From Cystobacter ferrugineus (GTDB lineage: Bacteria > Myxococcota > Myxococcia > Myxococcales > Myxococcaceae): DNA of 64,000 nucleotides. Below the pieces are notes generated by a model. That model had not been told where the DNA came from and searched no databases. It saw nothing but the letters and a program-made list of their open reading frames with translations. Of the stretch, positions 7,126-15,014 are shown piece by piece. The position numbers were made by a program, and so were the translations under genes. The stretch is from NCBI RefSeq assembly GCF_001887355.1, contig NZ_MPIN01000002.1, positions 906,510-970,509 on the forward strand. The letters are read 5' to 3'. Each line of letters begins with the position of its first letter. The first letter of the stretch is position 1.

Positions 7126-7575
7126 CTAGCCGCAGCGGTCACACAGGCCGCGCAACTGGATGTCCACCGTGCTGTCCGCCACGGACTTAGGCAGGCCCTT
7201 GGTGGGCGAGAGGCGGACGGACTTGGCCGGCAGGCACGACACGGCGCCGCAGTCCGTGCAGGTGAAGTGCGGGTGGGGGTCGTGGTGGCCCGCCGTGTCG
7301 CGCTTGAGCTCGAAGCGCCACACCCGGTCTCCCAGGTCCGTGCGCACCACGAGGCCCACCTCGGTCAGGTCCGTGAGGTTGCGGTAGAGCGTGACGCGGT
7401 CGTAGCCCTCGTCCTTGAGCGCGTCCACCAGGTCCGCGTGACTCAGCGGCGTGGTGGCGGCTTCCAGTTCCCGGAGGACGGCGATCCGGGCCGCCGTGCT
7501 GCGCAGCCCCGAGGAGCGCAACAGCTCCTGGTAATCGCCCAGGGTGGGTGGAGATGTGGTTTTCCTGGCGGCCAT
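7126..7575 (-). CDS. zur: Fur-family metal regulator, probably zinc sensor Zur
   Basis: A 149-residue Fur-superfamily repressor. The N-terminal winged helix spans about 10-85 (LRSTAARIAVLREL; YDRVTLYRNLTDLTEVGLV). The dimerisation domain has a His-rich metal site (HHDPHPHF, residues 97-104) and two CxxC pairs (Cys106/109 and Cys145/148) that form the structural zinc site. The ATG at 7575 is chosen because upstream sequence in the same frame is not conserved-looking. Neighbourhood (four zinc-free ribosomal paralogues with a shared palindrome) makes zinc the most likely signal; Fur or PerR specificity cannot be excluded from sequence alone. Confidence 0.82.
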   Translation of the reverse strand: MAARKTTSPPTLGDYQELLRSSGLRSTAARIAVLRELEAATTPLSHADLVDALKDEGYDRVTLYRNLTDLTEVGLVVRTDLGDRVWRFELKRDTAGHHDPHPHFTCTDCGAVSCLPAKSVRLSPTKGLPKSVADSTVDIQLRGLCDRCG

Positions 7576-7881
7576 CGTCTTATCGAATAACCCAACTCCC
7601 GCGCGCTTGCACCTGGGTTGCTCCGGATGCCCGCGCGGGCGGGCGCCGCCCTCTCCCACCGGAAAGGTGCGAGGCCCCTGCATCCCCGCCCCGTGTTCCG
7701 TCCGAGACAGACAGGGGGCTCTTTGTCGCGTCCACCCTTTCGTCCCACGAGGGCGGGGGTCAGTCTCACCTTCCAGGACCCACACGAAAGGACACGGGCA
7801 CGCCAGATCAGCGGACTGTCGGACGTACGCTCCAGGACCGTGAGAACAAGCCTCTGGCGCGCGGCCGGGACGTGAGGTGGC
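7576..7881. other. Intergenic region upstream of the Fur-family gene
   Basis: About 300 bp between the TerC gene stop and the regulator start. I see no supported gene. No copy of the ATGCAA-N5-TTGCAT palindrome is present, so the regulator does not appear to control itself through that motif. Confidence 0.5.
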
Positions 7882-8844
7882 CTAGGCCCGGGCTTCTCCC
7901 CGGTGCCCATGGGGCCCTCGTCCGTGGGCCTCCCGGTGGCGCGCCCGCAGGCTGAAGCCCACCGCGGTGCCGATGCACACCACGATGACGGCCACCGAGG
8001 GCAGGGGCGGGACTTCGATCCACTCCGACAGGAGCATCTTCAGCGCGGCGAACGCGAGCACCGCCGCGAGCCCGAAGCGCAGGTAGCGCAGCTCGTGCGC
8101 CGAGCTGGCCAGCGCGATGTAGAGCGCGCGCAGCCCGAGGATGGCGAACACGTTGGAGGTGTAGACCACGAACAGGTCGCGGCTCACCGACAGGGCGGCC
8201 GGGACCGAGTCGATGGCGAACGCCACGTCCGACAGCTCGATGGCGGCGAGCGCCACGAACAGGACGGTGGCGCGCCACCCATCCTGGGTGCGCGTGAAGA
8301 AGGCTCGATCCGGGACATGCCGCGTCACGGGCAGGCGCCGCGTCAGCCACCGCACCAGCTTGCTGTCCCCCGTTTCCTGTCCGTGGGGGGCGCGCGCCAC
8401 GCGCCAGGCGGCGACGAGCAGCAGGGTGCCGAAGACGTAGACCACCCAGTGCCAGCGCTCCAGCGCCTCCAGCCCCACGAAGATGAACAGGCCGCGGAAC
8501 ACGAGCGCCCCGAGGATGCCCCAGAAGAGCACCCGGCGCTGATGGTCCTCGGGCACCCCCAGGCTGGAGAAGATGACGAGGAAGACGAACAGGTTGTCCA
8601 GGCTGAGGCTCTTCTCGATGAGGTAGGCGCCCAGGTACTCCTGCGCCGCCACGCCGCCGTGCCTCCAGGCCACGAAGCCCGCGAACCCGAGCCCCATGGC
8701 GATCCACGCGACGCTCCAGAGATAGGCCGCCTTGCGCGACTCGGCGTGCGTGCCGCGGTGGGAGCTCAAGTCCGTGATGATCATCCCCAGGACGAGCACC
8801 CCGAACAGGCCCCACTCCCATGGCGATACCGGATTGGATTGCAT
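7882..8844 (-). CDS. TerC/Alx-family integral membrane protein
   Basis: A 320-residue polytopic membrane protein with the TerC signatures EKSLSLDNLFVF (near residue 75) and ELSDVAFAIDSVPA (near residue 205), whose acidic residues are thought to bind the transported ion. Family members such as Alx and MeeF export manganese or support metal loading of secreted enzymes. I chose the ATG at 8844; an in-frame TTG at 8880 would add 12 residues. The C-terminus is His/Arg-rich. Adjacent to a metal regulator, but on the same strand upstream of it and without the palindrome, so a link to zinc is only speculation. Confidence 0.88.
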   Translation of the reverse strand: MQSNPVSPWEWGLFGVLVLGMIITDLSSHRGTHAESRKAAYLWSVAWIAMGLGFAGFVAWRHGGVAAQEYLGAYLIEKSLSLDNLFVFLVIFSSLGVPEDHQRRVLFWGILGALVFRGLFIFVGLEALERWHWVVYVFGTLLLVAAWRVARAPHGQETGDSKLVRWLTRRLPVTRHVPDRAFFTRTQDGWRATVLFVALAAIELSDVAFAIDSVPAALSVSRDLFVVYTSNVFAILGLRALYIALASSAHELRYLRFGLAAVLAFAALKMLLSEWIEVPPLPSVAVIVVCIGTAVGFSLRARHREAHGRGPHGHRGEARA

Positions 8845-8937
8845 TCCGGGGAAGCTGGAGATGGGCCATTCCCGCCACAACTTCCGCCCGCTCGCCCGCC
8901 CGCCCAGGAGGGCCGGGCGGACGATGCGGAGGGGGAA

Positions 8938-10929
8938 CTAGGAGCCAGGCGAGGGCTCGATGACCACCGATTCCAGGGGATCGGCCAGGGTGAGCCCCAT
9001 GACGCGCGCGTAGAAGGCCAGCTCGGTCTCCAGGGCCTTGCGTGCCTCGGGGGTGCCGCGTGGCGCCTGGGCCTCGCCCTCGATGAGCAGCAGCGCCGTG
9101 GGCACCCCGTGCGAGCGCAGCTTGCGCACCAGCTCCTCCGTCTCCCGCGGCGGCACCCGCGTGTCGTGCCGGCCCTGGATGAACAGGAGCGGGCTGCGCT
9201 TGAGGTTGTCCGGGTGGAACGCCGGGGAGCGGTCATGCAGGAGCTGCCGGGACTCGGGCAGGGGGCCGAGGATCTGATCCATGTAGTGCGCCTCGAACTT
9301 CTCCGCGTTCTCCGCCAGGGACTCCAGGTTGGACACGCCCGCCATGCTGGTGCCACAGCGCAGGATGTCCCGGAAGGCGAGCAGCGCCAGCGTGGTGTAG
9401 CCGCCCATGCCGGCCCCGCGCGCCACCAGGCGCCTGGCATCCACACGGCCCTCCTGCACCAGCCGCAGCGCGGCGTTGGCGCAGTCATCCACGTCCATGA
9501 CGCCGAAGTTGCCGTACAGCGACAGGCGGTAGTCGCGGCCATGGCCCGTGCTGCCCCGGTGGTTGACGTCCACCACGCCGAAGCCCCGGCTGGTGAAGTA
9601 CTGGATGGTCCAGTCCAGCTTCGTCGAGGCCGCGCCCGTGGGGCCGCCGTGGCTGAGGATGAGCAGGGGCGGCTTCTCGCCCGCGGGCGCGCGGAAGTCC
9701 GGGTGGGTGGGGGGGTAGTACCAGGCGTGCGACTCGCCCAGCTCGGAGGTGGGGTAGTGCAGGGGCTCGGCGCGCGAGAGGTAGGGCAGGAGCGACTCGG
9801 GCACCGTGCTCGAGGCCTTGATGACCTGGGGCTTGCCCGACTCCATGTCCAGCCGCACCACGCTCGCGGGCTGCTCGGGCCCGCCGCCCACGAAGTACGC
9901 CGTGGCGAAGCCCCCGCGCACATGGCAGATGTCCGTGTAGGGCGTGCTCAGCTCGGAGAACTGGCCGAGCACCACGTCCAGCCGGCCCAGCCTCCACTGG
10001 CCCTGCTCGTTGAAGGCGCACACCACGTGCCGGGGCGAGATGAAGGTGTACGTGGACATGCCCAGGCTCCACTGGGCCGCGCCGAACTCCGCCCGGCGCT
10101 CGAGCACCGGCACCACGTTGCGCCCCTGCAGCCGGTAGAGGTTCCACCAGTTGTTGCGGTCGCTCACGAAGTACAGCTCGCCCTGGGGTGACCACTCGGG
10201 CTGGAAGATGGACTCGGTGGAGCCGCCGGCCACGAGCCGCGCGTGGCGCAGCGCCCCGTCCTCGTCCACGTCCGCCACCCACAGCTCGCACCCGTCCCAC
10301 GGCATGCTCGGGTAGTCCCACGCGAGCCACGCCATGCGCCGGCCGTTGGGGCTGAGCACCGGCGAGGAGTAGAAATCGCGCCCCTGGGTGAGCACCGTCT
10401 GCTTCTGTCCGTCGATGTCCACCGCCACGAGGGCGATGCTCGGCTGGCCCTCCTGGAGGTTGCGCCAGTCCTCGCGCACGCACAGCACGCGGTTGCGCGC
10501 CCGGTCGATGCTCAGGTCCGCGTAGCGGTGCTTGCCGCCCATGTCCGGGGTGATGGGCACCGGCGTGCGGCCCGGGTTCACCCGGTACAGCCGCTGATCC
10601 GGGTGGGGGCCGCCGCTCGCGTGGTTGACGAACACCACCAGCCCCTCGGACACCGCGAACGAGCCGCCGCCCCGGCCATACACGAGGCTGCGCGCGCTGT
10701 AGGGCGCACGGCCCTCGGTGGGCGCGGGCAGCAGGTCCGCGTGCGTACCCTCCGCGGTCCGCCGCACGATGACGTGCCGGCCCCCCTCGTTGGCACGCAC
10801 CTCCAGCCAGTACACGTCATCCCCATCGACGGCCACCTCGCCCAGCGAGAGCGACTGGGAGGCGATGAGCTCGGCGGTGAGGGGGGACTTCCAGGCGCCG
10901 TAGGGCGCTTCCCGGCTTGCGAGCGTCAT
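8938..10929 (-). CDS. S9 prolyl-oligopeptidase-family protein, catalytic Ser and His lost
   Basis: A 663-residue protein with a beta-propeller-like N-terminal half (repeats such as SPNGRRMAWLAWD, WSPQGELYFVSDRNN) and a C-terminal alpha/beta-hydrolase domain (PPLLILSHGGPTGA; FGVVDVNHRGSTGHGRDYR). The nucleophile elbow, GGSxGGY in active relatives, reads GAGMGGY: Ser is Gly507 (GGC at 9409-9411). Asp589 remains (GRHDTRVPP), but the EGExHGF His is Gln621 (GEAQAP). Spacing 82 and 32 residues matches the normal triad. The frame is intact and otherwise well conserved, so this looks like a pseudoenzyme, perhaps a peptide-binding protein. No signal peptide from the ATG at 10929. Confidence 0.88.
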   Translation of the reverse strand: MTLASREAPYGAWKSPLTAELIASQSLSLGEVAVDGDDVYWLEVRANEGGRHVIVRRTAEGTHADLLPAPTEGRAPYSARSLVYGRGGGSFAVSEGLVVFVNHASGGPHPDQRLYRVNPGRTPVPITPDMGGKHRYADLSIDRARNRVLCVREDWRNLQEGQPSIALVAVDIDGQKQTVLTQGRDFYSSPVLSPNGRRMAWLAWDYPSMPWDGCELWVADVDEDGALRHARLVAGGSTESIFQPEWSPQGELYFVSDRNNWWNLYRLQGRNVVPVLERRAEFGAAQWSLGMSTYTFISPRHVVCAFNEQGQWRLGRLDVVLGQFSELSTPYTDICHVRGGFATAYFVGGGPEQPASVVRLDMESGKPQVIKASSTVPESLLPYLSRAEPLHYPTSELGESHAWYYPPTHPDFRAPAGEKPPLLILSHGGPTGAASTKLDWTIQYFTSRGFGVVDVNHRGSTGHGRDYRLSLYGNFGVMDVDDCANAALRLVQEGRVDARRLVARGAGMGGYTTLALLAFRDILRCGTSMAGVSNLESLAENAEKFEAHYMDQILGPLPESRQLLHDRSPAFHPDNLKRSPLLFIQGRHDTRVPPRETEELVRKLRSHGVPTALLLIEGEAQAPRGTPEARKALETELAFYARVMGLTLADPLESVVIEPSPGS

Positions 10930-11265
10930 GTGCTGGCCCTTCCGTGGAATGCATGAATGAAGCGTTCCTCCGCTTCTAACATCCCCGGGCGACGTCGTGC
11001 TCCAGGCATGGGGCACCCCCCGGGGAGGGAAATGTCGGATTCTGCTCGACCTGTCACCTTCCACCTCGCGCTCCCCACAGACAGGAGCGCGCCCCGGGTC
11101 GAATCCGCCGGGAGTCGGGGGCACCCCCTGGGCGGCCGCACCTGGAGCCCGCGCCTGGCGGCAGCCCTCCTGCCGAGCCTCCGTCTTCGTGTCCGGCGCA
11201 ATGGTTGAAGGGCGTTCCTCGGGCGCCAACCTTCACGGGAACGTGTCTTCCACCTTCATTGAGTG
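10930..11265. other. Divergent intergenic region
   Basis: About 335 bp between the S9-family gene (minus) and the sensor kinase gene (plus); promoters for both must lie here. I see no supported gene, no ATGCAA-N5-TTGCAT palindrome and no strong hairpin. Confidence 0.5.
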
Positions 11266-12690
11266 ATGCCCGAGACCGAGCCACGCCGCTTCCGGCACCT
11301 GCTGCTGCGCGCCGTCCTGCTGCCGTTGGGGCTGTTGCTGCTGCTCGCGGGCATCCTCATGGGGGCGGTGGGTGGCCTCATCCAAGCCCAGGAAGAGGCA
11401 CGGCACTCCCAGGAGGCCCTGACCCGGCTGGAGCGGGTGCGCCAGCTTCTCATCGACCGGGAGACGGGCCTGCGCGGCTATCTCCTCACCGGCAAGCCGG
11501 CTTTCCTGGCGCCCTACCAGTCGGCCGGACAGATGCTCCCCTCGGCGGTCGAGGCGCTCGAGCACAGCCTGGCGGGCGAGCCCGAACAGCGCGCCTGGAT
11601 GAAGGCGCTGCGCGAGCGCTGGCGGGATTGGGAGCGGTTCGCCGATGAGGAGCTCTCCCTCTTCCACCAGGGGGGGGACTGGCTGGCCGTGGTGCGCTCG
11701 GGGGCGGGCAAGATCCGCATGGATGCGATCCGCGCGACCCTGGATGCCGTTCTCGCCGAGACACGCCAGCGCGCCACCCTCCGGGGACTCGAGGCCGAGC
11801 GCGCGGGCCGCACCGTGCTCGTCGCCGGAGGGCTGTGGACGCTCGCGGTGGGACTGCTGCTGGCCTGGTTCAGCCGGCGCCAGCTCATCCTCCTGGCCCG
11901 GGAGTATGGCGCCAGCCTCGCCCGGGTGAGCGCCCAGGCGGACGCCCTGCGCGCCAGCGAGGCCCGGCTGGAGTCGCGCGTGGCTCAGCGCACCCACGAA
12001 CTCACCGCCGCCAACAAGGAGCTGGAGTCCTTCAGCTACTCGGTCTCGCACGACCTGCGCTCCCCGCTGCGGGCCATCGACGGCTTCGCCCAGGCGCTGC
12101 TCGAGGACGAGCGGCCGCGGCTGTCGCCCGAGGGCCTGCGGTTGCTCTCGCGCCTGCAGGCAGCCGCCACGCGCATGGGCCAGCTCATCGACGACCTGTT
12201 GCAGCTCTCGCGCGTCACCCGCGCCGAGGTGCAGCGCGAGACGGTGGACCTGAGCGCGCTCGCCACGAGCGTGCTCCACGAACTGCGCCAGCGCGAGCCC
12301 GCGCGTGACGTGACGTGCACCCTCCAGCCCGGCCTCCTCGCGCGGGGAGATCCGCGGCTGTTCCGGGTGCTCCTGGAGAACCTGCTGGGCAATGCCTGGA
12401 AGTTCACCAGCAAGCGCTCCGGGGCCCACATCGAGTTCTTCTCGGAGACGGTCGAGGGCGTGCCCCACTACGTCGTGCGCGACAACGGGGTGGGATTCGA
12501 CATGGCCTACGCGGGCAAGCTCTTCAGCCCCTTCCAGCGGATGCACAAGCCCTCGGACTTCCCGGGCACGGGCATCGGGCTGGCCACGGTGCAGCGCATC
12601 GTCCACCGGCACCGCGGGGAGATCTCCGCCCAGGCCACTCCTGGCGCGGGTGCCACCTTCCGCTTCACCCTCCAGGAGGCGCAGGCATGA
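11266..12690 (+). CDS. CHASE3 sensor histidine kinase
   Basis: About 474 residues: membrane segment (residues 12-40), extracytoplasmic CHASE3 domain (45-180; ERVRQLLIDRETGLRGYLLTG), second membrane segment (183-203), coiled coil, HisKA with phospho-acceptor near residue 262 (SYSVSHDLRSPLRAIDGF) and HATPase_c (LLGNAWKFTSK; DNGVGFDM; GTGIGLATVQRIV). This is the kinase type that phosphorylates small Rcp1-like receivers. A GTG lies 3 bp before the chosen ATG. The stop overlaps the next gene's ATG by ATGA, giving a kinase-receiver-hybrid kinase operon. Confidence 0.9.
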   Translation: MPETEPRRFRHLLLRAVLLPLGLLLLLAGILMGAVGGLIQAQEEARHSQEALTRLERVRQLLIDRETGLRGYLLTGKPAFLAPYQSAGQMLPSAVEALEHSLAGEPEQRAWMKALRERWRDWERFADEELSLFHQGGDWLAVVRSGAGKIRMDAIRATLDAVLAETRQRATLRGLEAERAGRTVLVAGGLWTLAVGLLLAWFSRRQLILLAREYGASLARVSAQADALRASEARLESRVAQRTHELTAANKELESFSYSVSHDLRSPLRAIDGFAQALLEDERPRLSPEGLRLLSRLQAAATRMGQLIDDLLQLSRVTRAEVQRETVDLSALATSVLHELRQREPARDVTCTLQPGLLARGDPRLFRVLLENLLGNAWKFTSKRSGAHIEFFSETVEGVPHYVVRDNGVGFDMAYAGKLFSPFQRMHKPSDFPGTGIGLATVQRIVHRHRGEISAQATPGAGATFRFTLQEAQA

Positions 12691-13139
12691 ACGGCCCACG
12701 CTCCATCCTCCTCGTCGAGGACAACCCGGATGACGTCGACCTGACGCGGCGTGCCTTCCGGCGCGCGGGCCTCACCCAGCCGATGGAGGTGGTGGAGGAC
12801 GGAGTCGAGGCGCTCGACTACCTCTTCGCGCGCGGGGCCCACGCGCACCGGGCCGGCGAGCCCCTGCCCGCGCTGGTGCTGTTGGATCTCAAGCTGCCGC
12901 GCCTGGACGGACACGAGGTGCTGCGCCAGATTCGCGCCGACGCGCGCACCCGCTTCCTTCCCGTGGTCATCCTCACCTCCTCGGACGAGGAGAAGGACCT
13001 GGTGGAGAGCTACAGCCATGGCTGCAACAGCTACGTGCGCAAGCCGGTGAGCTACAACGAGTTCGTCGAGGCGGCACGTCAGCTCGGTGTCTACTGGCTG
13101 GTGCTCAACCGCGCGCCGCCCGCGGGAGGGCGTGCATGA
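12687..13139 (+). CDS. Rcp1-like single-domain response regulator
   Basis: A 150-residue stand-alone receiver: acidic pair in ILLVEDNPDDVDL, phospho-acceptor Asp in LVLLDLKLPRLDG, Thr/Ser in VILTSS and Lys in VRKPVSYNEF. The insertion between beta-3 and alpha-2 (ARGAHAHRAGEPLPA) is typical of the Rcp1 group that partners phytochrome-like kinases. With no output domain it probably passes phosphate on or acts by protein contact. It overlaps the genes on both sides by four bases, so its likely donor is the CHASE3 kinase and its likely partner the following hybrid protein. Confidence 0.92.
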   Translation: MNGPRSILLVEDNPDDVDLTRRAFRRAGLTQPMEVVEDGVEALDYLFARGAHAHRAGEPLPALVLLDLKLPRLDGHEVLRQIRADARTRFLPVVILTSSDEEKDLVESYSHGCNSYVRKPVSYNEFVEAARQLGVYWLVLNRAPPAGGRA

Positions 13140-14767
13140 CGACACCGCTGCGGGTCCTGATGGTGGAGGACAACCCGGACGACCAGGAACTGGTGGAGCG
13201 CGAGCTGCGCCATGGCGGCTACGAGGTGCACACCCACCGGGTGCAGTCGGCCGAGGAGCTGCGCGCGGCGCTCGCGCCCGGGTGCTGGGACATCATCCTC
13301 TCCGACTACTGCATGCCCGGCTTCGATGCGCCCTCCGCGCTCGCCATCGTGCTCGACAGCGGCCTGGACATTCCCTTCATCGTCGTCTCCGGCAGCGTGG
13401 GCGAGAACGAGGGCGTGGAAGTCATGAAGGCCGGCGCGCGCGACTACTTTCCCAAGACGAACATCGCCCGGCTGCCGGCCGCGGTGGCGCGCGAGGTGGA
13501 GCAGGCCCGGATGCGCCAGGAGCGCGCCTGGGCCGCGAGGGACCGGGATGTGCTGGCCCGCGCCGGCGAGGTGCTGGCGGGCTCGCTGGACTTCCAGTCG
13601 ACGCTGGAGCGCGTGGCACGCGTGCCGGTGCCGGGGCTGGCGGACTGGTGCGCCGTCTACCTCCCCGAGGAGGGACGGTACCTGCGGACGGTGGCGCTGG
13701 CGCACGAGGATCCCTCGCGGGTGGTGCAGGGGCTCGAGACGGACAAGCTCTTTCCCATGGACCTGGAGGCTCCCTCGGGCCCTCCCCGCGTCTTCCGCAC
13801 CGGCGAGCCACTGCTCCTGTCGGAGCTGCCCGAGGAGCGCCTGGCGCTGCTGGCGCGCTCTCCGGAGCACCTGCGCCGCATTCTCGCCCTGGGGCTGCGC
13901 TCCGTCATCCACGTGCCGCTGGTGGGCCGCATGGGGACCCTGGGGGTGGTGACGCTCGGCACCACCGGGAGCCGGCCGCGCTTCTGTCAGAGGGACATGC
14001 CCGTGGCGCAGGAGCTGGTGCGCCGCGCCGCGCTGACGCTGGAGAACGCGCGCCTGTACCACGAGTCCCAGGACGCCATCCGTCTGCGTGACGAGTTCCT
14101 CGCCGTGGCGTCCCACGAGCTGCGCACCCCGCTCACCTCGCTGGGTCTGCAACTGAGCACGCTGGTGCAGCGGGCGCGGCGCGAGTCCGCCGCGGACATG
14201 GTGGAGCGGCTGGAGCGGAGCCTGCGCCAGGTGCGGCGCCTGGGCACGCTGGTGGAGACGCTGCTGGACGTGTCGCGCCTGTCCACCGGCGAGCTGTCCC
14301 TGTCGCCCGAGCGGATGGACCTGGGCGAGCTGGTGCGCGAGGTGCTGGAGCGCTTCGAGGCGGAGTCCCAGACCCTGGGCTGCGCGCTGCGGGTGGAGGT
14401 GACTCCGGGGATTGTCGGCCAGTGGGACCGGATGCGGGTGGAGCAGGTGGTGTCCGGGCTGCTCGCCAACGCCCTCAAGTTCGGGGCGCGCCGTCCAGTG
14501 GAGGTGCGGGTGATGGGCGAGGGGGCGGTGGCGCGGGTGGTGGTGGAGGACCGGGGCATCGGGATTCCGGAGGAACAGCTCGAGCGCATCTTCGAGCGCT
14601 TCGGCCGGGCGGTGTCCTCGCGCTCCTACGGAGGCTTGGGGCTGGGGTTGTACGTGGCGCGCCGCGCGGCCGAGGCGCACGGGGGCCGCGTGTGGGCCGA
14701 GCGGCGCGAGGGCGGAGGGGCCCGCTTCACCCTGGAGCTGCCCCTTCGGCCCGTCCGGGTGGGTTGA
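13136..14767 (+). CDS. Receiver-GAF-histidine kinase hybrid
   Basis: A 543-residue cytoplasmic protein. Residues 5-125 are a receiver (VEDNPDDQEL; Asp57 in ILSDYCMPGF; VSGSVGE; Lys in PKTNI). Residues about 140-315 are a GAF domain (FQSTLERVARVPVPGLADWCAVYL). HisKA follows (FLAVASHELRTPLTSLGLQ) and then HATPase_c (LLANALKFG; DRGIGIPEEQLERIFERFGR; GGLGLGLYVARRAAEAHGG). A receiver at the N-terminus lets it accept a signal from an upstream phosphorelay and gate its own kinase. Translationally coupled (ATGA) to the single receiver gene. Confidence 0.92.
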   Translation: MTTPLRVLMVEDNPDDQELVERELRHGGYEVHTHRVQSAEELRAALAPGCWDIILSDYCMPGFDAPSALAIVLDSGLDIPFIVVSGSVGENEGVEVMKAGARDYFPKTNIARLPAAVAREVEQARMRQERAWAARDRDVLARAGEVLAGSLDFQSTLERVARVPVPGLADWCAVYLPEEGRYLRTVALAHEDPSRVVQGLETDKLFPMDLEAPSGPPRVFRTGEPLLLSELPEERLALLARSPEHLRRILALGLRSVIHVPLVGRMGTLGVVTLGTTGSRPRFCQRDMPVAQELVRRAALTLENARLYHESQDAIRLRDEFLAVASHELRTPLTSLGLQLSTLVQRARRESAADMVERLERSLRQVRRLGTLVETLLDVSRLSTGELSLSPERMDLGELVREVLERFEAESQTLGCALRVEVTPGIVGQWDRMRVEQVVSGLLANALKFGARRPVEVRVMGEGAVARVVVEDRGIGIPEEQLERIFERFGRAVSSRSYGGLGLGLYVARRAAEAHGGRVWAERREGGGARFTLELPLRPVRVG

Positions 14768-15014
14768 GCTGGGCTCGGGAGGCGCGAGCGGTTTCAAAGT
14801 CTGGCGAGTTCGTGGACGAGAAAGACAACTCAGCCAGTGGTTGCCGCGCCGGAAAAGCCAACACAGGTGGCTCGCACTCCTTCCGGGCCCTTCGCGTATT
14901 TTTGGTTTGACAAAACAAGGTGCATCGAACAGTTTGTATGAATTCACGGGCATTGTGAGAGCAATGGTTCGGGTACCCTCCCCGCCAAATCCTTTCGCAA
15001 TCCAAGACTCCAGC

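Noticed and set aside
8845-8937. Possible manganese riboswitch (yybP-ykoY) before the TerC-family gene
   Set aside because: The leader is only about 90 bp to the previous gene and I could not find the conserved loop sequences.
7903-10191. A 762-codon plus-strand frame antisense to the TerC and S9-family genes
   Set aside because: It crosses two well-supported genes, and its translation is rich in His, Arg, Gln and Gly with no recognisable motif; a typical shadow of GC-rich coding DNA.
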